The notes beneath the pieces were generated by a model. That model saw nothing but the letters and a program-made list of their open reading frames with translations, was not told where the DNA came from and did no database searches. Positions 9,316-19,100 of a stretch of 64,000 nucleotides of DNA are shown here, piece by piece (the first letter of the stretch is position 1; each line of letters begins with the position of its first letter). The translations under genes were made by a program, and so were the position numbers. The DNA is from Stutzerimonas stutzeri (lineage in GTDB: Bacteria; Pseudomonadota; Gammaproteobacteria; Pseudomonadales; Pseudomonadaceae): NCBI RefSeq assembly GCF_009789555.1, contig NZ_CP046902.1, forward strand, positions 298,001 to 362,000, written 5' to 3'.

Positions 9316-9330
9316 ATCTATCGGCTAGAT
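9316..9330. promoter_or_regulatory. Inverted repeat upstream of cytochrome b561, possible LysR-type site
   Basis: ATCTA, five bases, TAGAT: a perfect 5-bp inverted repeat that also fits the T-N11-A layout of LysR-type operators. It lies 52 bases upstream of the b561 ATG and 75 bases before bioA. No LysR gene is in the window, so the regulator is unknown. Confidence 0.3.
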
Positions 9331-9404
9331 GGATCGGGAAACGATTAAGCCGTACGGACCACTTCTGCTAGGCTGCGCCGATCCCCCTTCACGACGGAGC
9401 CATG

Positions 9405-10811
9405 ATGAGCCTGAACGACAGCTGGATGCAGCGTGACCTTTCCGTACTCTGGCACCCGTGCACCCAGATGAAAGACCACGAACAACTCCCGCTGATCCCC
9501 ATTCGGCGCGGCGACGGCGTCTGGCTCGAAGACTTCAATGGCAAACGTTATCTCGATGCGGTCAGCTCCTGGTGGGTCAACGTATTCGGTCATGCCAACC
9601 CACGCATCAACCAGCGCATCAAGGACCAGCTCGATCAACTCGAACACGTGATGCTCGCCGGATTCAGCCACCAACCTGTGGTCGAACTGTCCGAGCGTCT
9701 GGTGCGGATCACACCTGCAGGCCTCGACCGGGTGTTTTATACCGACAACGGTTCGACGGGCATCGAGGTTGCGCTGAAGATGAGCTTCCACTACTGGCGC
9801 AACAGTGGAAAGCCTGACAAACAGCGTTTCGTCACGCTGACCAACAGCTATCACGGCGAAACCGTGGCGGCCATGTCAGTAGGCGACGTGGCGCTGTTCA
9901 CCGACACCTACAAGCCATTGCTGCTGGACACCTTCAAGGTCGCCAGCCCGGACTGCTACCTGCGCCCCGACGGCATGAGCTGGGAAGAACACTCGCGCAA
10001 CATGTTCGCTCATATGGAGCAGACCCTGGCCGAGCACCATGACCACATCGCCGCCGTGATCGTCGAACCGCTGATCCAGGGCGCTGGCGGCATGCGCATG
10101 TATCACCCGGTCTACCTCAAATTGCTGCGCGAGGCCTGCGACCGCTACGACGTACACCTGATCCACGACGAGATCGCCGTCGGCTTCGGCCGTACCGGAA
10201 CCATGTTCGCCTGCGAGCAGGCGGGCATCACACCCGACTTCCTCTGCCTGTCCAAGGCGCTGACCGGTGGCTACCTGCCGATGGCCGCCGTGCTGACGAC
10301 CGACAAGCTGTATCAGGCGTTCTACGACGACTATTCGACCTTGCGCGCCTTTCTCCACTCGCACACCTACACCGGCAATCCGCTGGCCTGTGCCGCGGCG
10401 CTGGCGACGCTGGACATCTTCGAGCAGGACGGCGTCATCGAAGCCAACAAGGCCCTGGCGGATCGGATGACGAAGGCCACCGCGCATCTCGTCGACCATC
10501 CCCAGGTGGCCGAAGTGCGTCAGACCGGCATGGCCGTTGCCATCGAAATGGTCCAGGACAAGACAAGCAAGACACCGTATCCCTGGCAGGAACGACGCGG
10601 CCTGAAGGTCTACCAGCACGCACTGCAACGCGGCGCACTGCTGCGCCCGCTGGGCAGCGTGGTGTACTTCCTGCCGCCTTATACCATCACCGAGGAGCAG
10701 ATCGACTTTCTTGCCGAAGTCGCCACCGAAGGCATCGATATCGCCACGAAGGCGACGGTAAGCGTCGCCGTCGCCCCGGGTGCGCCCAATGAGTTCCGTG
10801 ACCCCGGTTAG
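9405..10811 (+). CDS. bioA: Adenosylmethionine-8-amino-7-oxononanoate aminotransferase
   Basis: PLP enzyme of biotin synthesis that converts 7-keto-8-aminopelargonate to 7,8-diaminopelargonate with SAM as amino donor. The product opens with LWHPCTQMKDHE, typical of BioA, and has the PLP lysine in LSKALTGGYLPMA (K284). The length of 468 residues is slightly over the norm because of a C-terminal tail after about residue 445. Two ATGs are adjacent at 9402 and 9405; I chose the second because the GGAG at 9396-9399 is 5 bases from it and only 2 from the first. It stands apart from other bio genes, as in other pseudomonads. Confidence 0.94.
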   Translation: MSLNDSWMQRDLSVLWHPCTQMKDHEQLPLIPIRRGDGVWLEDFNGKRYLDAVSSWWVNVFGHANPRINQRIKDQLDQLEHVMLAGFSHQPVVELSERLVRITPAGLDRVFYTDNGSTGIEVALKMSFHYWRNSGKPDKQRFVTLTNSYHGETVAAMSVGDVALFTDTYKPLLLDTFKVASPDCYLRPDGMSWEEHSRNMFAHMEQTLAEHHDHIAAVIVEPLIQGAGGMRMYHPVYLKLLREACDRYDVHLIHDEIAVGFGRTGTMFACEQAGITPDFLCLSKALTGGYLPMAAVLTTDKLYQAFYDDYSTLRAFLHSHTYTGNPLACAAALATLDIFEQDGVIEANKALADRMTKATAHLVDHPQVAEVRQTGMAVAIEMVQDKTSKTPYPWQERRGLKVYQHALQRGALLRPLGSVVYFLPPYTITEEQIDFLAEVATEGIDIATKATVSVAVAPGAPNEFRDPG

Positions 10812-10886
10812 CCTATGGGCAGCTTCAGGCGCCGCGGCTAACGCTATAGACTGCCGCCTTCATTTTTTCCGACCGTAGTTTCCCCG

Positions 10887-11615
10887 ATGCGCACATCCCG
10901 CTTCTTCGTCGATACGCCGCTCTCGATCGGCACTCACATGCTGCCTGAAGCCTCGGCCCACTACATCAGCCGGGTCTTGCGGCTGACGACAGGCACCGTT
11001 GTGCAGCTGTTCGATGGCCTCGGCCAGGAATACCGGGGCGAGCTGGTCGAGGTGGGCAAGAAGCAAGTCAAGGTAGCGGTGCACGAGCAATTGCCGGGCC
11101 TGCCCGAATCGACACTCCGAATCCATCTCGGCCAAGGACTTTCGCGCGGCGAGCGGATGGATTGGGCGATTCAGAAAGCGACCGAGCTGGGCGCCACCGA
11201 AATCACGCCAATCGTCACCGAGCGCTGCGAAGTTCGCCTGAAAGATGAACGGGCCGACAAGCGCCTGGCGCATTGGCGCCAGATCGCAATCAGTGCCTGC
11301 GAGCAGTGCGGCCGCTCGGTCATTCCGGTGATTCATCCACCGATGTCACTGCACGACTGGCTGAAAGTGGAAGCGGAGCTGAAGTTGGTATTGCACCCAG
11401 TCGCCGAACCGCTGTCAGCGCATCGTCCGCCCTCCACGCTGGCGTTTCTGATTGGCCCTGAAGGCGGCCTGAACGATGCGGAGGTCGAGCAGGCACGCAA
11501 CGCCGGCTTTCAGCCCGCCCGCCTCGGACCGCGCGTGCTACGCACCGAGACCGCGCCGGTAGTGGCCCTGAGCGTCGCACAGCAACTATGGGGCGACTTC
11601 CAGCCCGGGGTGTGA
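10887..11615 (+). CDS. rsmE: 16S rRNA (uracil-1498-N3)-methyltransferase
   Basis: Methylates U1498 of 16S rRNA in the decoding region, using SAM. The 242-residue protein has the N-terminal PUA-like part (MRTSRFFVDTPL onwards) and the C-terminal SPOUT knot with FLIGPEGGLNDAEV and the LGPRVLRTETAP signature. A possible -10 (TATAGA, 10845-10850) suggests its own promoter. It converges on chpC with a 57-base gap. Confidence 0.95.
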   Translation: MRTSRFFVDTPLSIGTHMLPEASAHYISRVLRLTTGTVVQLFDGLGQEYRGELVEVGKKQVKVAVHEQLPGLPESTLRIHLGQGLSRGERMDWAIQKATELGATEITPIVTERCEVRLKDERADKRLAHWRQIAISACEQCGRSVIPVIHPPMSLHDWLKVEAELKLVLHPVAEPLSAHRPPSTLAFLIGPEGGLNDAEVEQARNAGFQPARLGPRVLRTETAPVVALSVAQQLWGDFQPGV

Positions 11616-11653
11616 GGGCGCATCGTTATCGCTTTGACCACTGAGCGCGTGCA

Positions 11654-11669
11654 GCCGGGTTGGCCCGGC
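11654..11669. terminator. Weak hairpin between rsmE and chpC
   Basis: GCCGGG (11654-11659) and CCCGGC (11664-11669) form a 6-bp stem with a 4-base loop in the convergent gap. There is no T-run on either side, so its role as a terminator is uncertain. Confidence 0.3.
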
Positions 11670-11672
11670 CCG

Positions 11673-12143
11673 TCAGATCAGCCCGGCATCGGCCAGCTTC
11701 TGCTCCAACGCGACCAAGTCCGGAATCCGCGCTTGCACGTCGCCGAGGTTGACCGCATCCAGCTCAAGCGGAGCCAGCGCCACGTCCGAGCGCGCCAGAC
11801 TGGCATCGACCTTGACCGAGCGGGGAATGCCCTGCACCAGCAAGGCGATGAATTTCACATGATCACGTCCGCCCAAGGCATTGAGCACTGCCACACGTGC
11901 GTGCGCGCCCGTCTCGGGCTCACCATCCGACGCCGCCTCGAATGACAGTAGCGGCAAGGTCAGGTCCCGCCAGGCGACCTGTCCGAGAAACCAGGACGGA
12001 GTGCCTTGGCCTGGTTGCGGGGCGCGATAGGGAATCAACTCGGCGACGGCGACGTTGGGCAACAGCAGCGTGCGGTCGGCCAGCGGCACCAGTAGGCCGG
12101 TGATACTGGCGGAAGTGTCCTGGGTAATAGCGGGTTGGCTCAT
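11673..12143 (-). CDS. chpC: Pil-Chp chemotaxis protein ChpC (CheW-like)
   Basis: CheW-like scaffold predicted to link receptors to the ChpA kinase in the pilus chemosensory system. The 156-residue product has a CheW-type domain (LVPLADRTLLLPNVAVAEL onwards). The start at 12143 was chosen because its ATG overlaps the chpB stop as ATGA; longer forms would run into chpB. It is the last gene of the operon here. In P. aeruginosa chpD and chpE follow; here rsmE comes directly. Confidence 0.88.
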   Translation of the reverse strand: MSQPAITQDTSASITGLLVPLADRTLLLPNVAVAELIPYRAPQPGQGTPSWFLGQVAWRDLTLPLLSFEAASDGEPETGAHARVAVLNALGGRDHVKFIALLVQGIPRSVKVDASLARSDVALAPLELDAVNLGDVQARIPDLVALEQKLADAGLI

Positions 12144-13192
12144 GGAGTATCCAGTTGCAAAGCCGCAACGGGCTGGTGGGCCTGTTGCGCAAGATGATTG
12201 ACCAGGGCCTGCGCCAGTTCGCGCGGGTCGCCGCTGAACGAGCTGTAGCCGCCTTCGCGAAGGCTGTCCGGCATGCTCGAACAGACGCACGAATCGGCAC
12301 GCTGGGTCCAGACACTGCCGCCCTGGCGAAGCACGTATGCGGCTGCGGCGTTACCGTCGCTGCCCATGCCGCTGAAGGCGATGACACCGCAGCGACTACC
12401 GAACTGCTGCGCCAGATTCAACATCATTTGATCGATGGATGGGCTGTACGGCTCGGGCCAGTCGCGCCCGCTCAACAGCATGGTGCCGTCCTTGCCGAAA
12501 CTCATTTCCTGGCTGATGGGCGCCACCACGACCTCGCCGCAGCGGATCGAGTCGTTTTCCCGGCTCTGATTGACGCTCCACTGGCTATGGCGGCCCACCA
12601 CCTGCGACAGAGCCGACTCGAAACTGGCCTCGATGTGCTGTGCATAGACGAAACCAACCGGCAGTCCGCCCGGCAACGCGTCGAGAAAGGCTTTCACCGC
12701 CTCGGGACCTCCCAGCGATGCGGCCAACAACCAAATCTCACGTGCCGGTTCGCCCGCCAGTGAATCGGCGTTGGCCAGGGCCCCGGGCAGTTCGAGGCGC
12801 GCCGGGCGCTCGGCCTGTCCACGCAGCACTTCGAGACGCGGGCCTACGACGCAGGACGGATCGCCCACCAACCGTTTCAGTTTGCCGAACAAGCGACGTT
12901 CCCAGCGCGGATAGTGCTCGGAATGGCGTTCGGGCGCGTGTCCCTCGCCGAACAGTACCGGGCAGCTGTCCCGCTCGAGCAGCGCATTGACCAAGGGTGA
13001 ATCTTCCGTCTGCGCCAGATCGACGAGCCATAGGTCGGCGTCGACGACCATCAGGTCCGCTTCCTGCAACCGCGCAGGATCGCTGTTGAGCACAACCTTG
13101 TAGCCATTGGCACTCAACGCTTGCTGCAGTACATGCCGTTGCAGCGAAGTGTCGGCAATCACGCCGATGCGTGCCGCAACGACCTCAGTCAT
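12140..13192 (-). CDS. chpB: Pil-Chp protein-glutamate methylesterase ChpB
   Basis: CheB-like enzyme that removes methyl groups from the PilJ receptor and so resets pilus signalling. The 350-residue product has a C-terminal methylesterase domain with the catalytic Ser in LAASLGGPEAV, His in YAQHIEASFE and Asp in FSGMGSDGNAAAAYV. The N-terminal part (residues 5-80) looks like a degenerate receiver: only ADLMVVDADLWLVDL resembles a phosphorylation loop. The ATG at 13192 overlaps the end of chpA by 8 bases; a longer reading would lie deeper inside chpA. Confidence 0.88.
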   Translation of the reverse strand: MTEVVAARIGVIADTSLQRHVLQQALSANGYKVVLNSDPARLQEADLMVVDADLWLVDLAQTEDSPLVNALLERDSCPVLFGEGHAPERHSEHYPRWERRLFGKLKRLVGDPSCVVGPRLEVLRGQAERPARLELPGALANADSLAGEPAREIWLLAASLGGPEAVKAFLDALPGGLPVGFVYAQHIEASFESALSQVVGRHSQWSVNQSRENDSIRCGEVVVAPISQEMSFGKDGTMLLSGRDWPEPYSPSIDQMMLNLAQQFGSRCGVIAFSGMGSDGNAAAAYVLRQGGSVWTQRADSCVCSSMPDSLREGGYSSFSGDPRELAQALVNHLAQQAHQPVAALQLDTP

Positions 13193-16100
13193 GGCGCTTG
13201 ACCAATTGCTGGATGGTTTCAAGCAGCAGCGACTCCTGATACGGCTTGCCGAGATACTGGTTAACACCGATGGCCATCGCCCGGTCCCGGTGTTTTTCCC
13301 CGGTCCGCGAGGTAATCATGATGATCGGCAGATCCTTCAGGTGCTCGTCGTGACGTACCAGGGTCGCCACTTCGAACCCGTCCATGCGTGGCATCTCGAT
13401 ATCCAGGAGCATGACGTCCGGCTTGCGCTCCTGCAGCTGGGTGATCGCATCCACCCCATCCTTGGCCGTCAGCACGTTCATGCCGTTGCGCTCGAGCAGA
13501 CGGCTCGTGACCTTGCGCACGGTGACCGAATCGTCGACGACCATGACCAATGTCGGCCGATCGGCCTCGGCCTCCGTCTGCTCGTCGTCGCCAAACAGGC
13601 GCAGCGGCTGTTGTTGGGTAAGCAGTTGGGCATGCAGCACTCGGATGGTCGCGAGCAGATCGAGAATCACCACCACCCGACCGTCGCCGAGAATGGTTGC
13701 ACCTGAAATGCCCGGCACCGTGGAGAACTGCGGGCCCAGGCTCTTGACCACGATTTCGCGCGAGCCGGCGAGACTGTCGACCTGCACCGCCACGCTGTGC
13801 TCGTTCGAGCGCACCAGGATGACCGGCAACGGCAGGCTCTGGCCGACCAGCTTGGGCCGCTGTCCGTTGTTCAGCAGTTCGCCGAGGTAACGCAACTCAT
13901 AGGTCTGCCCTGCATATTCGAAGCGCGACGCACCGGGCTGGTAATAGGCTTCCAGCTCATAGGGCGAGACCCGCACGATACCCTCGATGGTGTTGAGCGG
14001 AATCGCGTAGAGATCCTCGCCGGAGTAGACCATCAGCGCCCGGTTGACCGACACGGTAAAGGGCAGGCGGATCAGAAAGCGCGTACCGCCTCCAACGGTC
14101 GACTCGATGCTCATGGAGCCGCCGAGCTGCTTGACCTCCGAGTGCACCACGTCCATTCCGACACCGCGCCCGGAGATCTGGGTCACCTGCTCGGCGGTGG
14201 TGAATCCGGCTCCTAGAATGAACTGCAGCACCTCATGATCCGATAGCTCGCTACCGGCCTGCATCAAACCCCGCTCGACCGCCTTGCGTCGAACGGCTTC
14301 AAGGTTGATCCCCGCTCCGTCGTCGCTCAATGCCAGAACGATGTCGCCGCCTTCACGGCTCAGATCCAGATGAATGTTGCCCTGCTCGGGCTTGCCCGCC
14401 GCCACCCGCTTGGCAGCGGTTTCGATCCCGTGATCCACCGCATTGCGCAACATGTGTTCCAGCGGTGCGACGATGCGCTCGAGCACGCTGCGGTCCATCT
14501 CGCCGGTGGCGTTGCCGACATGGAATTCGACCTGCTTGCCCAGTTCGCCGGCGACTTGGCGAACGATGCGGCGCAGGCGCGGTACCAGCCGATCGAAAGG
14601 AACCATGCGCGTGCGCATCAGGCCTTCCTGGAGCTCGGTATTGACGCGAGCCTGCTGAAGCAGCAGCGTCTCGGCGTCGCGGTTACGCGCCGCCAGGGTT
14701 TCTTTCAGGTCAAGCAGGTCGGACGCGGACTCGAACAGCGCGCGAGAAAGCTGCTGGAGCTGCGAGTGACGGTCCATTTCCAGCGGATCGAAATCGTCGT
14801 AACCGGCGCGCTCTGCCTCGGCCTGATAGCGGCTGAGAATCTGCGCCTGGGTTTCGGTATCCAGGCGCCGTAACTGATCGCGCACCCGCTCGATGGTGGC
14901 CTCCATCTCTCCCAGCGTGAAGCCGACATCGCTCACCTGTTGCTCGACCCGCCCGCGGAAGATCGACGTCTCGCCCGCCAGGTTGACCAGACCTTCCAGA
15001 AGGTCAGCCGGCACTTTAACCAGTTCCTGCGGTGCGCGACGGGACGCGGCATCCAGCGCCGCCTGCTCGGCCCTACGAATGAACGGCAGGACCTTGGCTG
15101 ACGCGTTGTCGGTTGGCGCCTGGACACTGGCCGCGACGATAGGGGTTTCGAGCACGATGACCGAGGAGTCGACCTCATCGCCCTGCGGGTCTGCTGGCGG
15201 CCTCTCAGCCGCGGCGACGTCGGGCTCGCTCGCCAGGCGTGAGCGCATCGATTCGACTTCATTGAGCAGCGCGTCGTAGCCGCTCTGCACATCCAGGAAC
15301 AGGCTATCGGTCCAGACGCCGCCCTGAAGTTGCGCCTCGCTAAGGCGCTGTTCCAGATCGTGGGCCATATCGCCCAAGCGGCTTTGCGCCGCCAACCGCG
15401 CGCCACCCTTGAGCGTGTGCAATACACGCATCATGTCGGCCATGGGGGCTGCGCCATCACGCGTGGATTCCCATCGCCCCAGCGCGCCCTCCATTTCCTC
15501 GAGCAGCTCATCCGCCTCTTCAACGAAGATATCCAGGATTTCGGCCTCGGCGGCATCCTGGGCGCTGTCCTGCGCGGCCTTCAGCGCGACGCTGCTGGGC
15601 ATGCTCAATTGCTCGTCGGGGTTCGCCCGAAAGCGTTCGATGGTTGCGATCAGGTCCTGGCCGCTCGGAAGCTCACGGTAGGCGCGTACCGCATCGAGCA
15701 TCGCTGCGAGCCGGTCATGGCAGGTCTGCAGCAGGGTGAACAATGTCGGGCTTGCACGGTAGTTGCCGGCGCAGAGCCCCTCGTACAGATACTCAAGCTC
15801 ATGCGCAAGATCGCCGATCTCACGGATGTCGGCCATCCGCGCGCCACCTTTGAGGGTATGAAGATCGCGTTGCAGCGCTTCGAGCTCGAAGCTGTTGCCG
15901 ACATCCTCCATCCAGCGCTGCAGCGAGGCGCCTGCGCGTTCGATGATATCGAGGCCTTCCTCCAGAAAGATTTCCACCAGCTCGGGATCGCGATTTTCCC
16001 ATGCGTCGGCTGCGCCACTTGTCGGCTCCATCGAAGCCGGCACCTGCGCCTCGAGCGATTCGCCTTGCTCGACAGCGGTAGCGTCCTGCGCATGCAGCGT

Positions 16101-19100
16101 CACCTCGTCGTCCGGCACCTCCGGATCGACGAGAGGGGGCTCATGCGACACCGCTTCGTCTGCAGGCTCGCCGTCCATGTCGGCTGCCATCGCTGTCAGG
16201 CCCTCGGAAGGGTCCGCTTGGGCATCGAGCAGTGGGGCTTCGATCGGATTGCCCGGCGCGGCAGACTCGGTTGCATCGATGCCGGCGTCGGCAACGGGCT
16301 CCGTCCGCTGTGTATCCGCATCGGGGAGCGGCGTTTCATCGGCTATGCCAGCACCGCTTTCGAACGCCGGCGCGATCCCTTGCCGGTAGGCCCGAATGCG
16401 TTCGATGAGCTTAGCGGCAGCGTCCATTGGCTGATGGGCCTGCAACTGCTCCAGCTGCACAGCGAGCTGATCATGGCTGCGCTGCAACAGCGAGGCGAGG
16501 TCGGCGGTGTGTACGTAACGGCCATCCGAAAGCCCTTCATAAAGCGTTTCGAGCTCATGCGCCAGATCGCCGATCGGCCGAATCTCGGCCATACGCGCGC
16601 CGCCCTTGAGCGTGTGCAGATCGCGCAACAGGGCCGAAAGTGCCAATTGATTGGAAGAATCCGCGAGCCAGCGTTCCAGTGCGCCGCCAGCGCTTTCGAG
16701 CAGATCGACAGCCTCATCGAGAAAAATCTCGACCATTTCTCCGTCCAGCTCGTCCTGCTCGAGGTGCGACTCGGCGGGCCAGGCTTCGGCTTCGGCTTCG
16801 GCTTCGGCTTCGATCGTAGTCTCGGCGAGTGCCTCAGTCATGCCAACCGGGGTTGCCATATCGGGTTGCGTCTCGTCGACCGGCAGTGAGTATGCGTGCG
16901 GATCGACCGCTTCAGCCAACAGCGCTTCGAGACGGGCGACCAGCTCAGGCTGGCCAGTGACCTGCAAACCGGCCGCGACCTGATCCATCATGCCAACCAG
17001 CGCCTCGTGACCTTGCTCGGCATCGTCGAAAAAGCGTGCGCTTACCGCCAGGCGACCGTCCTGTACGACCGCGTAGAGGTTGAGCAGAACCTGGCACAGC
17101 GCATCGATCTGAGGCAGATCGGCCATTTGCGCGCCGAGCCCAAGGGTCGTCAATTCTTCCAGCAGCGCGGTCAGCTCCTGACGTTCGGCCGGGTGCTCGC
17201 GCCAGCTGTGCAGCAAGTCTTCGGCGTCCAGCAGAATGTTCATGCCTTCGGACAGGAACAGCGCGATCATGCCTGGATCGCGCGGCTCACCCTGCTCGTT
17301 TTCGCCTCGCTCGCCGGCTTCCGCCAGCCGAGCCTGGTGCAATGCGTGAACCTGGGCGATGAACGCGTCGGCGCCTTCGATGGGCGCCAGTGGGTCGCGC
17401 TCGAGGTTATCCAGCCCACGACGCAGCAGTTGTTCCGCCGCATGCAGCAGTTCCGCTTCGGCCAGATCCATCTGAATCAGATTGGCCTTGAACTCCTTGA
17501 CCATTTTTTCCAGCGGGGTCGCGATTTCCGCCATGGGCAGGATCCCTGCCATGTGCGCACTACCCTTGAGCGTGTGCAGGGCTCGCTGCAAGGCGTCGGT
17601 CACCGGCTGTGGCAGGCGCTGAGCGCAATCGGCGAGAAAATCGACGAGTGTGGTGAGGTGGGCTTCCGCCTCGTTGCGGAAGATTTCCAGCAACTGGGGG
17701 TCCAGCACGTCTTCGACAACCGGCTCGGGCGCTGGCTCGTCGAGTGCAACGCCACCCGTCGGATCGGGGTCGGTCGGCTGCCCTTTGGCCAGCGCATGGG
17801 CATTGGCCGCCAAACGATCGACATCGTCGCGCTGGCGTTGTGCCTTGGCGGCAAACTCCTCGACCAGTGCCGGCATCAGCGCGACCACATCGCCCACCAG
17901 TGTCTTGACCGCTTCGCTCGCATCGATGCTGCGATCGAGGACACGGTTGAGCAGGTTCTCGACTGACCAGGCAAGTTCGCCAATGATCAGCGCGCGCACC
18001 ATGCGACCGCTGCCCTTGAGCGTGTGAAAGGCTCGCCGAACTTCACCCAGCGCGTTCTTGTCCGCCGTATCGGCGCACCACTGGGGCAGGTACTCGCCGA
18101 TGGTTTCAAGTACTTCCGCCGCCTCCTCGATGAATACCTCGAGCAGGTCCTCATCGACCGGCTCCTCGCCTTCAGGCGGTGGGAGCAAGGTTGGCGGAAC
18201 ATGTTGTGCCGGGGGGTTGATCGAGACGACAGGCGCGGCCATCACGTCTTCCATGCTGATCGCAGGCTCAGCGGGCGCGGGCGGCTCCATCAGCTCCGGC
18301 AGCACCACTTCCGGCATATCGAGCTCAGCCATCTCGGCTTCGGTCCATGCCACCGTATAACCGAGCGAATCGTCGGTGTTCTGCTCGTCGGCATCGGCCA
18401 AGTGGCCTTCGGACTCCGCACCGCTTACCTCAGCAGCCACAGGCTCAGTGTGGTCGACGTGCTCGCACGTCCAGGCCGACAACCCGGACTCAGTCTCATC
18501 GATAGCGGTGTCGACCGCCGCCGCCTGCCCGTCGATCGAAGGTTCGGCGTCGACAGGCGCCGAACCTTCGAGAGGCATATCGTCCGGCTGGGCGGACGTG
18601 ACGTGATCCAGTGGCCCGGCATCCACCGCCTCAGGGCTTGGCTCCGGCAGCAATACCTCGATTTCATCCAGTGGGTCGGAGAGCGCGAGGTCTGCGTCAT
18701 GGCCGGCCTCTTCATCCTCATGGGCCGGCGCCTGCTCATGTAACGGGTAGCCCAGCGCCTGGAGGCTCTCTTGCGCGACGTCGAGAATCAGATCGCCCTG
18801 CGAGCCACGGTCTTCGCTCAGACGTTCGAGATAGTATTCGACGCTGGTGATCGCATCGGCGAGCGTGTCCAGGCTTTGCCAGTCAGGGATGGCCTGGTGC
18901 GCGAGCAATTGCTCTTGGATATAGCGATTGCAGGCGTCCAGCAATGCAGCGGCACGCGCAAGCGGAACCATCGCCAGCCCACCACGCGACTGGGTAAGAA
19001 GCTCCGGTACGCGCGCCAGGTGTTGATGATTCCATTGTGAAGCGATGAACTCGATGATCGCGTCCTTGGCCTGCTCGAGGCCAGTCCGCGCTTCGCGGAT

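Noticed and set aside
12144..12290. Longer start for chpC
   Set aside because: The added residues overlap chpB and lack CheW similarity; the ATGA overlap at 12140-12143 is the better start.
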